NCBI GenBank assembly: GCA_045600905.1
Contig: JAZRYT010000088.1
Coordinates: 1-29,334 of the forward strand
Direction of reading: 5' to 3'
From: F23-D06 sp045600905
GTDB lineage: Bacteria > Bacteroidota > Bacteroidia > Bacteroidales > WCHB1-69
DNA length: 29,334 bases
The stretch's first letter is position 1. Every line of letters begins with the position of its first letter. A program made the translations under genes and the position numbers. This document shows positions 22,332 to 29,294 of the stretch, piece by piece. The notes under the pieces were generated by a model. That model saw nothing but the letters and a program-made list of their open reading frames with translations. It was not told where the DNA came from and made no database searches.

Positions 22332-22339
22332 TAATTTTG
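22332..22339 (+). promoter_or_regulatory. Predicted -7 box of the DUF4419 gene
   Basis: TAATTTTG fits TAnnTTTG. A TTTG lies at 22313-22316, only 15 bases upstream. The promoter faces away from that of alkaline phosphatase and its upstream part overlaps it. The leader before the ATG would be about 117 bases. Confidence 0.45.
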
Positions 22340-22462
22340 CCGCCAAAACATAAGGATTTTCATTCAAACGGGAACATCACAAAGCTCCCGATATTTTATG
22401 ATGATGTTTTTATTAAGATTGAAGTAAATTATCATCTTGATAGTGTAACTAACTGATTCAAT

Positions 22463-23635
22463 ATGCGTTTATATAAGATACCGATTCTACTGATTTTGTT
22501 TTCTGCTATGATGTCCGGATGTCATTTCTCTAACAAGAACACTGTGGAATCCAAATCGGGAAATGCAAGCGATAGTTCACGGACAGCCTTGTCGGACACC
22601 ATCCCATATATGACGATAGACGTCGAAGATTTGAAGCGCCCCTCCGATTTACTGGAAACGTCACCATACGACAGTGTGATTGTTGGAATCTTTCGGGAAT
22701 TTATTCGTGACGAAAAACTCATTTCTCACAATGACTGTAAAACGCCGATGGTCCCGATGCCCCATCCTTTTTTTGACGGGATGCACACGGCATACGCGGA
22801 GCACCGTCCGTTTGTGTTTTCTCCTGATGCGGTGTGGCTCCTTATCTGTCAGGGATTTACGCGCCACGTGGATGCGCACGCCGAACAATTACGCAAAAAA
22901 TTTGTCGATTTTCAGGGAAAGAAGATTCTGCAAATACAGACGAATAGCCAAGACATCCGCAATTGTCCGTGGGCTAAGTACGTTCCGGAGTTCACCCGAC
23001 AAATCGGCCAATATGTCGGCAAGGAACTGGCAGAAGTGCTCGCGTGCAATTTCAGCACCTCTTCCGATATCACACGACTCGCCTCCCAAATCACGATTAT
23101 GGCGTCAATGAAACACTATTTCAGCTACAGTATGGTTGAAATTTGCGGCATACCGACTGTGGTTTTGGAAGGAACACCGCAGGATTGGCAAAAGGTACTG
23201 GACAAAGCGCGTGCCTTACGCAAATACGACCTTGCGTGGTGGATTGACGAAATTGAGCCGATTCTTCAGAAGATTGTCAAGGCCTCTGAAGGAGAAGTAG
23301 ATAGGCAGTTTTGGAAAGGTATGTTCAAACAGCACAATTTGGAACACTCAATATGTGGCGACCCATACGTGATGGCTGACGGCTGGATTGTGAAGTTTTA
23401 TCCCTATATTATGGAAAATGGAAAGATTGTGCGAAGCAATCTGCGCCATATCATCGACTTTGGCGATAAAATTCCTATGGAGTTGGTTTGGGCACCGGTT
23501 TCCTACACGGATATTGCGGGCACAACTACCGACATTTCCCTGCAGGCCGGTTTCGTGGGACTTTCACAAGATAGTGTCACAATGGCACTCCGTCCGGAAA
23601 TAGGTTGGTTTGTATCAAAGAAATCGAACAAATAA
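22463..23635 (+). CDS. DUF4419-domain lipoprotein
   Basis: A lipoprotein signal peptide ends in MMSGC, with Cys20 as the lipidation site, so the protein should be anchored in the envelope. The rest of the 390 residues matches the DUF4419 pattern as I remember it: MPHPFFDGMHTAYAEHRPF, then SPDAVWLLICQGFTRHV, then EICGIPTVVLEGTPQDWQKV and SLQAGFVGLSQD. DUF4419 occurs in fungi and in scattered bacteria and has no established activity. The gene stands between divergently read alkaline phosphatase and the downstream tRNA deacylase, which has its own promoter box. Confidence 0.85.
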   Translation: MRLYKIPILLILFSAMMSGCHFSNKNTVESKSGNASDSSRTALSDTIPYMTIDVEDLKRPSDLLETSPYDSVIVGIFREFIRDEKLISHNDCKTPMVPMPHPFFDGMHTAYAEHRPFVFSPDAVWLLICQGFTRHVDAHAEQLRKKFVDFQGKKILQIQTNSQDIRNCPWAKYVPEFTRQIGQYVGKELAEVLACNFSTSSDITRLASQITIMASMKHYFSYSMVEICGIPTVVLEGTPQDWQKVLDKARALRKYDLAWWIDEIEPILQKIVKASEGEVDRQFWKGMFKQHNLEHSICGDPYVMADGWIVKFYPYIMENGKIVRSNLRHIIDFGDKIPMELVWAPVSYTDIAGTTTDISLQAGFVGLSQDSVTMALRPEIGWFVSKKSNK

Positions 23636-23661
23636 AAACGGAATTGTTTTCTAAAAAAATG

Positions 23662-23669
23662 TACGTTTG
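23662..23669 (+). promoter_or_regulatory. Predicted -7 box of the deacylase gene
   Basis: TACGTTTG fits TAnnTTTG. The last bases also form a small hairpin, TTTGCG-GCTTT-CGCAAA. A start near 23676 gives a leader of about 44 bases to the ATG at 23720. Confidence 0.45.
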
Positions 23670-23719
23670 CGGCTTTCGCAAATAAATTATATCTTATTGA
23701 TTATCAACGATAAATTACT

Positions 23720-24256
23720 ATGGGTTTTTTCGTAAGCGAACAAATGACCACTCCTCCTGCGCAATTTCAAACGGAAACGCAGCAGCACATCTATGAAACT
23801 TTACAGCAACTGGGCATCAATTTCAAGCGTGTAGATACTGATGACGGCACAACGATGGAGGACTGTGTTTTCATTTCGGAAGGGCTGCAATGTCCTGTGG
23901 TGAAGACCATTTTCCTGTGCAATCGCCAACAGACCAAATTCTATCTATACGTTACAACAGGCGACAAGCCGTTTGTGACCAAGGACTTCTGCGGGGCATT
24001 GAACATTCCGCGCGTTTCGTTCACGCCCACGGAAATGTTGTGGGAGAAGCTCGGCACGCGCATCGGGGCCACCACTATCCTAAGCTTAATTAACGACCCT
24101 GAGCACCTCATCACACTCGCCATCGACAAGGAAGTTGCCGACCGCGACGAGTACGCCTGCACCGACGGCACCACCACCTGCTTTATGAAAATCAAAATGC
24201 AGGACCTTTTCGGAAAATATCTGAAACACACAGGGCATCAGGCTATTGTGATATGA
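23720..24256 (+). CDS. YbaK/ProX-type aminoacyl-tRNA deacylase
   Basis: It is a trans-acting editing enzyme that hydrolyses mischarged tRNA (for example Ala- or Cys-tRNAPro) in the cytosol. The 178 residues form a single YbaK/aminoacyl-tRNA-synthetase-associated domain. The likely catalytic lysine is at about 62 in VVKTIFLCN. Other family marks are KFYLYVTTGDKPFV, the segment LGTRIGATTILSLIND and LAIDKEV. The arrangement resembles the PrdX/ProXp group; the exact substrate cannot be read from sequence. An ATG at codon 9 (MTTPPAQ) is an alternative start. The NCS2 permease follows after 143 bases of repeat tract. Confidence 0.87.
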   Translation: MGFFVSEQMTTPPAQFQTETQQHIYETLQQLGINFKRVDTDDGTTMEDCVFISEGLQCPVVKTIFLCNRQQTKFYLYVTTGDKPFVTKDFCGALNIPRVSFTPTEMLWEKLGTRIGATTILSLINDPEHLITLAIDKEVADRDEYACTDGTTTCFMKIKMQDLFGKYLKHTGHQAIVI

Positions 24257-24271
24257 TGGGTTAGGGGGAAA

Positions 24272-24394
24272 GGTTTCAAGTTTCAGGTTTCAGGTAATCA
24301 CATTTCTACCTATCTACTTATCTACCCATCTACCCATCTACCTAATCTACATTACCGCATTATCGCATTAACACATTAACACATTATCGCATTA
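24272..24394. repeat. Composite phrase-like repeat tract before the purine permease
   Basis: Three phrase types follow one another. TTTCAAGTTTCAGGTTTCAG lies at 24274-24293. Positions 24306-24350 hold six or more CTACCTAT/CTACCCAT units. Positions 24351-24394 hold CATTACCGCATTATCG and ACACATTA units, ending 5 bases before the ATG. The first and last phrases recur in reverse orientation at 6126-6219. No promoter box is visible, so the permease may be read from the deacylase promoter. Confidence 0.65.
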
Positions 24395-24399
24395 ATTCT

Positions 24400-25707
24400 A
24401 TGAACAATTTCCTTTGTAAGACTTTCGGATTCGACAACGGCCAGCACAGTGTCAAAACTGAGATTTTGGCTGGTGTTACCACATTTTTGACGATGGCCTA
24501 CATTTTGGCCGTCAACCCTTCCATTTTCAGTGCGTTGGCTGATTTGGGAATGGACACGAGTGCCACGTTCACGGCAACGGCCTTAGCTGCTGTGGTCGGC
24601 ACCTTGGTGATGGCCATCTATGCCAAAAAACCGTTTGCCTTAGCGCCTGGAATGGGGTTGAACACTTTTTTTGTGTTCACCGTCTGCCTCGGAATGGGCT
24701 ACAGTTGGCAGTTCGCCCTCACCGCCATTTTCATAGAAGGCATTATCTTTATTATTTTTACTGTTACTAAAGTACGTGACTGGATTGTCAATTCCATACC
24801 TGAATCTTTAAAACGGGCTATTGGCGCGGGTATAGGTCTGTACATAGCCTTCATCGGTTTGAAAAACGCCGGCTTTGTCGTTGGCGATAGCGCTTCGTTA
24901 GTCACGTTGGGCAATTTATACTCCAAGGAATGTGCTCTTTTCATCATAGGCCTGATAATTACCAGCGCCTTAGTGATTTGGAAAGTCAAGGGCGGCATTT
25001 TGTGGGGCATCTTGGCAACAACCGCCATTGGTATTCCTATGGGTATTACCAAATTTGGAGGGATAGTTTCCCTACCACCTTCCATAAGTCCTATTTTCTG
25101 CAAATTCGAGTGGGGACAAATGCTGAGCTGGGATATGTTCGTGGTGGTTTTCACCTTCCTTTTCATCGACATTTTCGACACGCTCGGCACGGTGGTCGGG
25201 GTTGCCGTGAAAGCCGATATGATAGATGAGAACGGCAAAATTGACCGCGTCGATAGAATCTTTATGGCGGATGCCGTGGCCACCACCGTGGGCGCGTGCT
25301 TAGGTACCAACACCACGACTACGTATATTGAAAGTTCCACCGGCATCGCAGAAGGCGGTCGCACGGGGCTGACTGCTTTCACCACAGCCGTCTGCTTCGC
25401 GTTGGCACTGCTGTTCGCTCCCCTATTCCTGGCCATTCCCGCAGCTGCCACCAGCCCCGTATTGGTTATCGTCGGACTCTTTATGTTATCGCCCATTCGC
25501 GACATCGACTTCGACGACTACTCGGAATCCATCCCCGCGTTCCTGACTCTGATTCTGATTCCTTTGGCTGACAGCATCTCAAGAGGCATCCTGTTCGGTA
25601 TGGTCTCCTACGTCATCTTGAACACCATTACGGGAAAAGTCAAGAAAATCAGCATTACAATGTGGGTGCTATTCGTCATCTTCCTATTGAAGTTCTTTAT
25701 TAAATAA
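24400..25707 (+). CDS. NCS2-family purine permease (AzgA/PbuG-like)
   Basis: This inner-membrane proton-coupled importer takes up adenine, guanine or hypoxanthine. The 435 residues contain about 12-14 hydrophobic helices and a Lys-ended C-terminus. Signature segments of the AzgA/PbuG branch are LAGVTTFLTMAYILAVNPSI (25-44), FALAPGMGLNTFF (78-90), FIDIFDTLGTVVGVA (252-266) and TNTTTTYIESSTGIAEGGRTG (303-323). The xanthine/uracil branch has different motifs, so an oxopurine/adenine substrate is favoured. It is separated only by relic DNA from an exported nucleosidase on the other strand that could supply free bases. Confidence 0.93.
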   Translation: MNNFLCKTFGFDNGQHSVKTEILAGVTTFLTMAYILAVNPSIFSALADLGMDTSATFTATALAAVVGTLVMAIYAKKPFALAPGMGLNTFFVFTVCLGMGYSWQFALTAIFIEGIIFIIFTVTKVRDWIVNSIPESLKRAIGAGIGLYIAFIGLKNAGFVVGDSASLVTLGNLYSKECALFIIGLIITSALVIWKVKGGILWGILATTAIGIPMGITKFGGIVSLPPSISPIFCKFEWGQMLSWDMFVVVFTFLFIDIFDTLGTVVGVAVKADMIDENGKIDRVDRIFMADAVATTVGACLGTNTTTTYIESSTGIAEGGRTGLTAFTTAVCFALALLFAPLFLAIPAAATSPVLVIVGLFMLSPIRDIDFDDYSESIPAFLTLILIPLADSISRGILFGMVSYVILNTITGKVKKISITMWVLFVIFLLKFFIK

Positions 25708-25818
25708 TTCAAGTTTCGCAAGTTGCTTTTATCTAGTATCTTGTTGGACTTTCAAATTGACGTTTCCTGTAAGTTGTTTTGAATTTGCACATATTTTCAA
25801 AATAGATTTTAATACAGA

Positions 25819-25956
25819 TTTTCCATTGTATTTTAAGGAGTCTGAAAGACGACAACCGAAAGATGCCGGATCGTCCGGCTATTTTGGATGGGATTTTCAT
25901 TTTGATTATAAAACTTGCATGCGCGTCAAAGCAGAAAATCGCCAACATGCCAAATG
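25819..25956. repeat. Direct repeat, copy A (138 bp)
   Basis: It matches copy B at 27132-27267 with about nine mismatches and one 2-base gap, by eye. It contains the hairpin GCCGGA-TCG-TCCGGC. Weaker similarity (TTTCAAATTGA) extends upstream to about 25750. It ends with a single unit of the 23-bp motif that is triplicated in copy B. No functional coding frame is evident in the stretch 25708-25968. Confidence 0.85.
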
Positions 25957-25968
25957 ATTTTGTGATAA

Positions 25969-26199
25969 TCAACGGATTTTCACCATCACCAATTCGGGAT
26001 GATTGTACAGTCTGGGCAGGCGCGTCGATTCTTTGGACAAGCCACGACTGACAATCATAATTCCCTTTCCGACAGGGAATTTACCAGAAGTGTATTTCGG
26101 AAGGAATCCTTGATATGGGGAATAGATTCCTTGTTTCAGGATATATGGCAATCTCCATTGACCGCCGTGCGCGTGCCCTGCCAATATGAGGTCGAAATC
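25969..26199 (-). pseudogene. C-terminal remnant of a metallophosphoesterase
   Basis: The minus-strand frame reads DFDLILAGHAHGGQW at its beginning, then RLPYILKQGIYSPYQGFLPKY and KGIMIVSRGLSKES, ending RPRLYNHPELVMVKIR-like up to the stop at 25969. The GHxHGGQ motif with its metal-binding histidines and the SRGLS ending are those of calcineurin-type metallophosphoesterases (YkuE-like). About 77 residues remain out of a usual 280-400, and all the N-terminal metal ligands are gone. The fragment starts in frame one codon after the stop of the nucleosidase gene, with no start codon, so it is a decayed or rearranged piece. Confidence 0.8.
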
Positions 26200-26202
26200 C
26201 CC

Positions 26203-26964
26203 TTAGTATTTCACAAACTCTATCTCGTAGGTTTGTCCCAACTCATCGAACAGTTGTTCCAGATAGGCCGTTAGCTTTTGCGAAAGCGACCCCACGCGCT
26301 CTTCCCATACGCTGAAGGGGACATCGAGGTTATCGGAGACAATCTTGAAGGAGTAGTACGGAATGCTGTAGATGTCGGCCACGGAGAACAGCGCGGACGA
26401 CTCCATATCGAAGCATTGCGAATGGGCTTTAAGCGTGTCCAAGTAGGCGGGATTGAAGACATCGGGCGACACGAAGCAGTCGGAGGAGTAGAGCGTGGCG
26501 AGGGGCAGTTTCTGTGCAACGGGCACCTCGAAGTGCCGCGGGCGCATCTCAAAGTCGTTGAACATCGTGCCCGCCGAGATAATCTCGTTCACACTGACAA
26601 TCGTATTGACGGGGAACTTGGGCGAACCCACGGTGCCGGCATTGACGATGACGAGGTCTTCGCTCTGGTGCTTGCGCGCGAAGGCGAGCATCGTGCGGGT
26701 GGCATTCTCACGCCCGATGCCCGTAAAATGGAAGCGGTCGGCCCAACTGCCCACTTCCTGCGGCACAGCAGCGAACAGCGCGATTCTCAACTTCGGCTTT
26801 TTGTGCCGCAACAACGCATCCACCTCGCCTGACGGCATATCTTCCGCATTGACAATTATCGTTGTATTGTTTTGAAAATTAACATCTTTATAGGAACCAT
26901 CTTGTGCAAAGGCAAGCACGCTGGCCATTAAGACGATGATGAACGATAGTAGTATTTTTTTCAT
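26203..26964 (-). CDS. Predicted exported nucleosidase (MTA/SAH nucleosidase-like, PNP/UDP superfamily)
   Basis: The ATG at 26964 gives 253 residues starting with a signal peptide (MKKILLSFIIVLMASVLAFA-Q); a start 39 bases upstream would mask it. The mature part is a phosphorylase superfamily-1 fold: LRIALFAAVPQEV (59-71), GIGRENATRTMLAF (82-95), LVIVNAGTVGSP (104-115), FDMESSALFSVA (185-196) and KIVSDNLD (207-214). Glu188 and Asp211 match the ribose-binding and catalytic acid positions of MTAN. It probably hydrolyses the N-glycosidic bond of a purine nucleoside or thio-adenosine in the periplasm. Export is unusual for this family. The gene is visibly richer in GC than its neighbours, and its stop codon is the left border of a rearrangement. 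Confidence 0.82.
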   Translation of the reverse strand: MKKILLSFIIVLMASVLAFAQDGSYKDVNFQNNTTIIVNAEDMPSGEVDALLRHKKPKLRIALFAAVPQEVGSWADRFHFTGIGRENATRTMLAFARKHQSEDLVIVNAGTVGSPKFPVNTIVSVNEIISAGTMFNDFEMRPRHFEVPVAQKLPLATLYSSDCFVSPDVFNPAYLDTLKAHSQCFDMESSALFSVADIYSIPYYSFKIVSDNLDVPFSVWEERVGSLSQKLTAYLEQLFDELGQTYEIEFVKY

Positions 26965-27131
26965 AGAATGTTCTTGATTTTTTTTCGCGGCGCGAAAATA
27001 CAAAGAATAAATCTTTCAGGGAGGCTATTTCAGCTTTAAATTTCAAAATTTGATTTCTTCCAGTATTGATTAAGTTTTCAAATTGATGACTTTTTAAAGT
27101 TATTCTAAATCAAAATATATTTCTAGACATA

Positions 27132-27267
27132 TTTTCCATTGGATTTTAAGGAGTCTGAAAGACGACAACCAAAAGATGCCGGATCGTCCGGCTACTTTGG
27201 ATGGGATTCTCATTTTGATTATAAAACTTGCATACGTCAAAGCAGAAAATCGCCGATTCGCCAAATG
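27132..27267. repeat. Direct repeat, copy B (136 bp)
   Basis: This is the second copy of the element at 25819-25956, in the same orientation, with the same GCCGGA-TCG-TCCGGC hairpin. The two copies enclose the nucleosidase gene and the metallophosphoesterase remnant. The rest of the 26965-27374 gap shows no credible gene. Confidence 0.85.
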
Positions 27268-27313
27268 AAAAATCGCCAATTCGCCAAATGAAAAATCGCC
27301 AATTCGCCAAATA
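27245..27313. repeat. Three tandem 23-bp repeats upstream of the ATPase gene
   Basis: Units at 27245-27267, 27268-27290 and 27291-27313 each contain AAAATCGCC(A/G)ATTCGCCAAAT. Two are almost identical and the first differs at two bases. Copy A carries one diverged unit, so the array grew in copy B only. There are no spacers, so it is not a CRISPR array. It ends 37 bases before the ATPase -7 box and may be an iteron-like binding site or a slippage product. Confidence 0.85.
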
Positions 27314-27349
27314 ATTTTTATAAAGCAGTGATAATTAATGAAAAAAGAT

Positions 27350-27374
27350 TATTTTTGCGCACAAAATTTTTTGT
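27350..27374 (+). promoter_or_regulatory. Predicted -7 box and palindrome at the ATPase start
   Basis: TATTTTTG (27350-27357) fits TAnnTTTG. ACAAAA-TT-TTTTGT (27361-27374) is a perfect palindrome that ends directly at the ATG of 27375 and would cover the start site and leader. An operator for autoregulation is possible. Confidence 0.45.
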
Positions 27375-28655
27375 ATGAAAAACGAAGGATACAAGCAACG
27401 AATTGCTGATATTTTACTTCAAAGAAAACTAAAATCTGCCGCAGCTGTATTAGTGCAGGGTCCCAAATGGTGCGGAAAAACCACCACTTCAGAACAATTG
27501 GCTTCCAGTAGTTTATATATGGCAGATCCGGACACTATCAAGAAAAATCTGCTGATTGCGGAAACGAATGTGAAATCTTTGTTACAAGGAGACGTTCCCC
27601 GTCTTATAGATGAATGGCAGGAAGCACCGCAAATATGGGATGCCGTAAGATTTGATGCCGACCATAATTCCGGAATGGGCCGCTTTATCTTAACGGGAAG
27701 TGCCGTACCACAAAATTTGGACAAAATTCGTCACAGTGGTACGGGTAGAATAAGCCGACTGACGATGCGTCCAATGAGTCTTTTCGAATCCGGAGAATCC
27801 AATGGCAGTGTAAGTTTGGAGGCATTATTCGAAAATCCGGAGTCTCTATTTGCGGAAGCCGATTTGTCTTTGGATGATATCTCTTTCCTAATATGCCGTG
27901 GTGGATGGCCCTCCGCTACAAATCTAGAGAAAGAATACGCGCTCGATGCCGCTTTTTCGTATCATGATGCCGTTGTCAACACTGATATCTCACGGGTAGA
28001 TAATACGCTGAGAGACCCTAATCGCGCGCATCGACTTATGCGTTCCTTAGCACGACATCAAGGTACTCAGACAGCAAATACATCCATTCGCGATGATATG
28101 AAAGTGAACGATACGGATACGCTGACGGAGGACACCGTAAGTTCCTATATCTCAGCCTTGAAAAAAATTTTTGTGATAGAAGATATGGGAGCTTGGAACC
28201 CCAATCTGCGCTCCAAATCGGCTATAAGATCTTCTGATACGCGCTATTTTGTGGATCCTTCGATTGCAGTAGCAGCCTTAGGTATCGGCCCTCACGACTT
28301 GCAAAATGATTTGAACACGCTCGGTCTGTTTTTCGAAACGATGGCAGTGAGAGATTTGCGGGTTTATACCGATGCCTTGGATGGTAATGTTTATCATTTT
28401 CGAGACAAGAATGGTTTGGAATGTGATGCCGTTATACACTTACGCAATGGTCATTATGGTTTAGTGGAAATCAAACTCGGTGGAGAAAAATTAATTGAAG
28501 AAGGGGCGAAATCGCTTCTGAAATTGGAAAAGAAAATCGACACAGACAAGATGTATGCGCCTTCTTTCAAAATGGTTTTGACCGCAGTAGGCAACATGGC
28601 ATACCGATGCAAGGATGGCGTTTTCGTAGTTCCTATCGGCTGCTTAAAGCATTAG
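27375..28655 (+). CDS. AAA-type ATPase with DUF4143 domain
   Basis: The N-terminal AAA_14 ATPase has a Walker A GPKWCGKTT (29-37), a Walker B RLIDEW (76-81) and a sensor strand FILTGSA (104-110). It is followed by a helical middle and a C-terminal DUF4143 region, with RYFVDPSIAVAALG, GLFFETMAVRDLRVY and a restriction-like core LECDAVI...YGLVEIKLG (D and ExK positions). The full length of 426 residues is normal. Such ATPases are common, strain-variable and often duplicated in Bacteroidota and archaea, and their role is not settled; DNA handling or toxin-like roles have been suggested. It overlaps the next, convergent gene by 4 bases. Confidence 0.9.
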   Translation: MKNEGYKQRIADILLQRKLKSAAAVLVQGPKWCGKTTTSEQLASSSLYMADPDTIKKNLLIAETNVKSLLQGDVPRLIDEWQEAPQIWDAVRFDADHNSGMGRFILTGSAVPQNLDKIRHSGTGRISRLTMRPMSLFESGESNGSVSLEALFENPESLFAEADLSLDDISFLICRGGWPSATNLEKEYALDAAFSYHDAVVNTDISRVDNTLRDPNRAHRLMRSLARHQGTQTANTSIRDDMKVNDTDTLTEDTVSSYISALKKIFVIEDMGAWNPNLRSKSAIRSSDTRYFVDPSIAVAALGIGPHDLQNDLNTLGLFFETMAVRDLRVYTDALDGNVYHFRDKNGLECDAVIHLRNGHYGLVEIKLGGEKLIEEGAKSLLKLEKKIDTDKMYAPSFKMVLTAVGNMAYRCKDGVFVVPIGCLKH

Positions 28656-29191
28656 TTGGCTTTGATTTCAACACCTTTTTTATCGCACACGAATTCTCGT
28701 CCGTTCTTCTTCACCCGGAAATTATCTTCCTGATTGTTGTAGGCAATGATTTCAAAATGCTTGTCCACCCCGATGAGCGTGCGGCCGGATTTGTCTAAAG
28801 CCACCTCGTAAAACTTACCCTTTTCGGGCACCGTACAGACAAACACCCCTTTATCATACCTGACGTTGCTGAATTGCAGAGAAGTCAATGCCTTCCCACT
28901 TCCGTCAGCGATGCCGAAATTGAAGTTCTGGGATAACCGCGCCCACTGAAAACTATCGGCTTCTTGAATAAACTCCTTATAAACCTCTTCTTTACGATTG
29001 AAAATGATTTTGGTTTCGACTTCTAAGCCGTTTTCGTCACAAATATGTATTACATAATCACTTAACGGCAGGTTTACGAGCACGATGTGTCCGTCTTTCA
29101 AATTGGCGGTCTGCATTAACTCTCCATCAGCCCTGTACATTTTGGCCGTATAGCGTTGCAACTGCTGGTAGGAAATATCCTTCAAGCTCAC
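28652..29191 (-). CDS. WG-repeat-like protein, probably 5'-truncated by the right-hand IS
   Basis: The frame has only a GTG at 29191 near its beginning and runs open to a stop at 29227-29225 without any ATG. The first internal ATG is at codon 18. The C-terminal half has the rhythm of WG/KWG repeats (FGIADGSGKAL, FYEVALDKSGRTLIG, VKKNGREFVCDKKGVEI). The N-terminal half is not recognised. It has no signal peptide in the visible part. The missing start and the IS982-type element right upstream suggest that the 5' end was cut off. Its stop codon overlaps that of the ATPase gene tail to tail. Confidence 0.6.
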   Translation of the reverse strand: MSLKDISYQQLQRYTAKMYRADGELMQTANLKDGHIVLVNLPLSDYVIHICDENGLEVETKIIFNRKEEVYKEFIQEADSFQWARLSQNFNFGIADGSGKALTSLQFSNVRYDKGVFVCTVPEKGKFYEVALDKSGRTLIGVDKHFEIIAYNNQEDNFRVKKNGREFVCDKKGVEIKAN

Positions 29192-29258
29192 ATATAAAAT
29201 AACGTGAGTTCGATATAATATAATTTATTAAAAATGAATAACATAACGATATTTTTTG

Positions 29259-29266
29259 TATATTTG
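29259..29266 (+). promoter_or_regulatory. Predicted -7 box of the IS982-type transposase
   Basis: TATATTTG fits TAnnTTTG and lies 28 bases before the transposase ATG. Confidence 0.45.
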
Positions 29267-29294
29267 CAGCGTCAAACCTCAAATACCTATCGCT

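Noticed and set aside
24699..25505. 268-residue minus-strand open frame
   Set aside because: It is antisense to the NCS2 permease, whose membrane helices and signature motifs are clear.
25733..25972. 79-residue minus-strand open frame in repeat copy A
   Set aside because: Its main part corresponds to the direct repeat. Copy B has gaps that are not multiples of three, so the frame is not preserved as coding.
26278..26832. 184-residue plus-strand open frame
   Set aside because: It is antisense to the nucleosidase gene; GC-rich DNA leaves fewer stops on the opposite strand.
27245..27313. CRISPR array
   Set aside because: The 23-bp units are directly adjacent with no spacers, and no cas gene is present.
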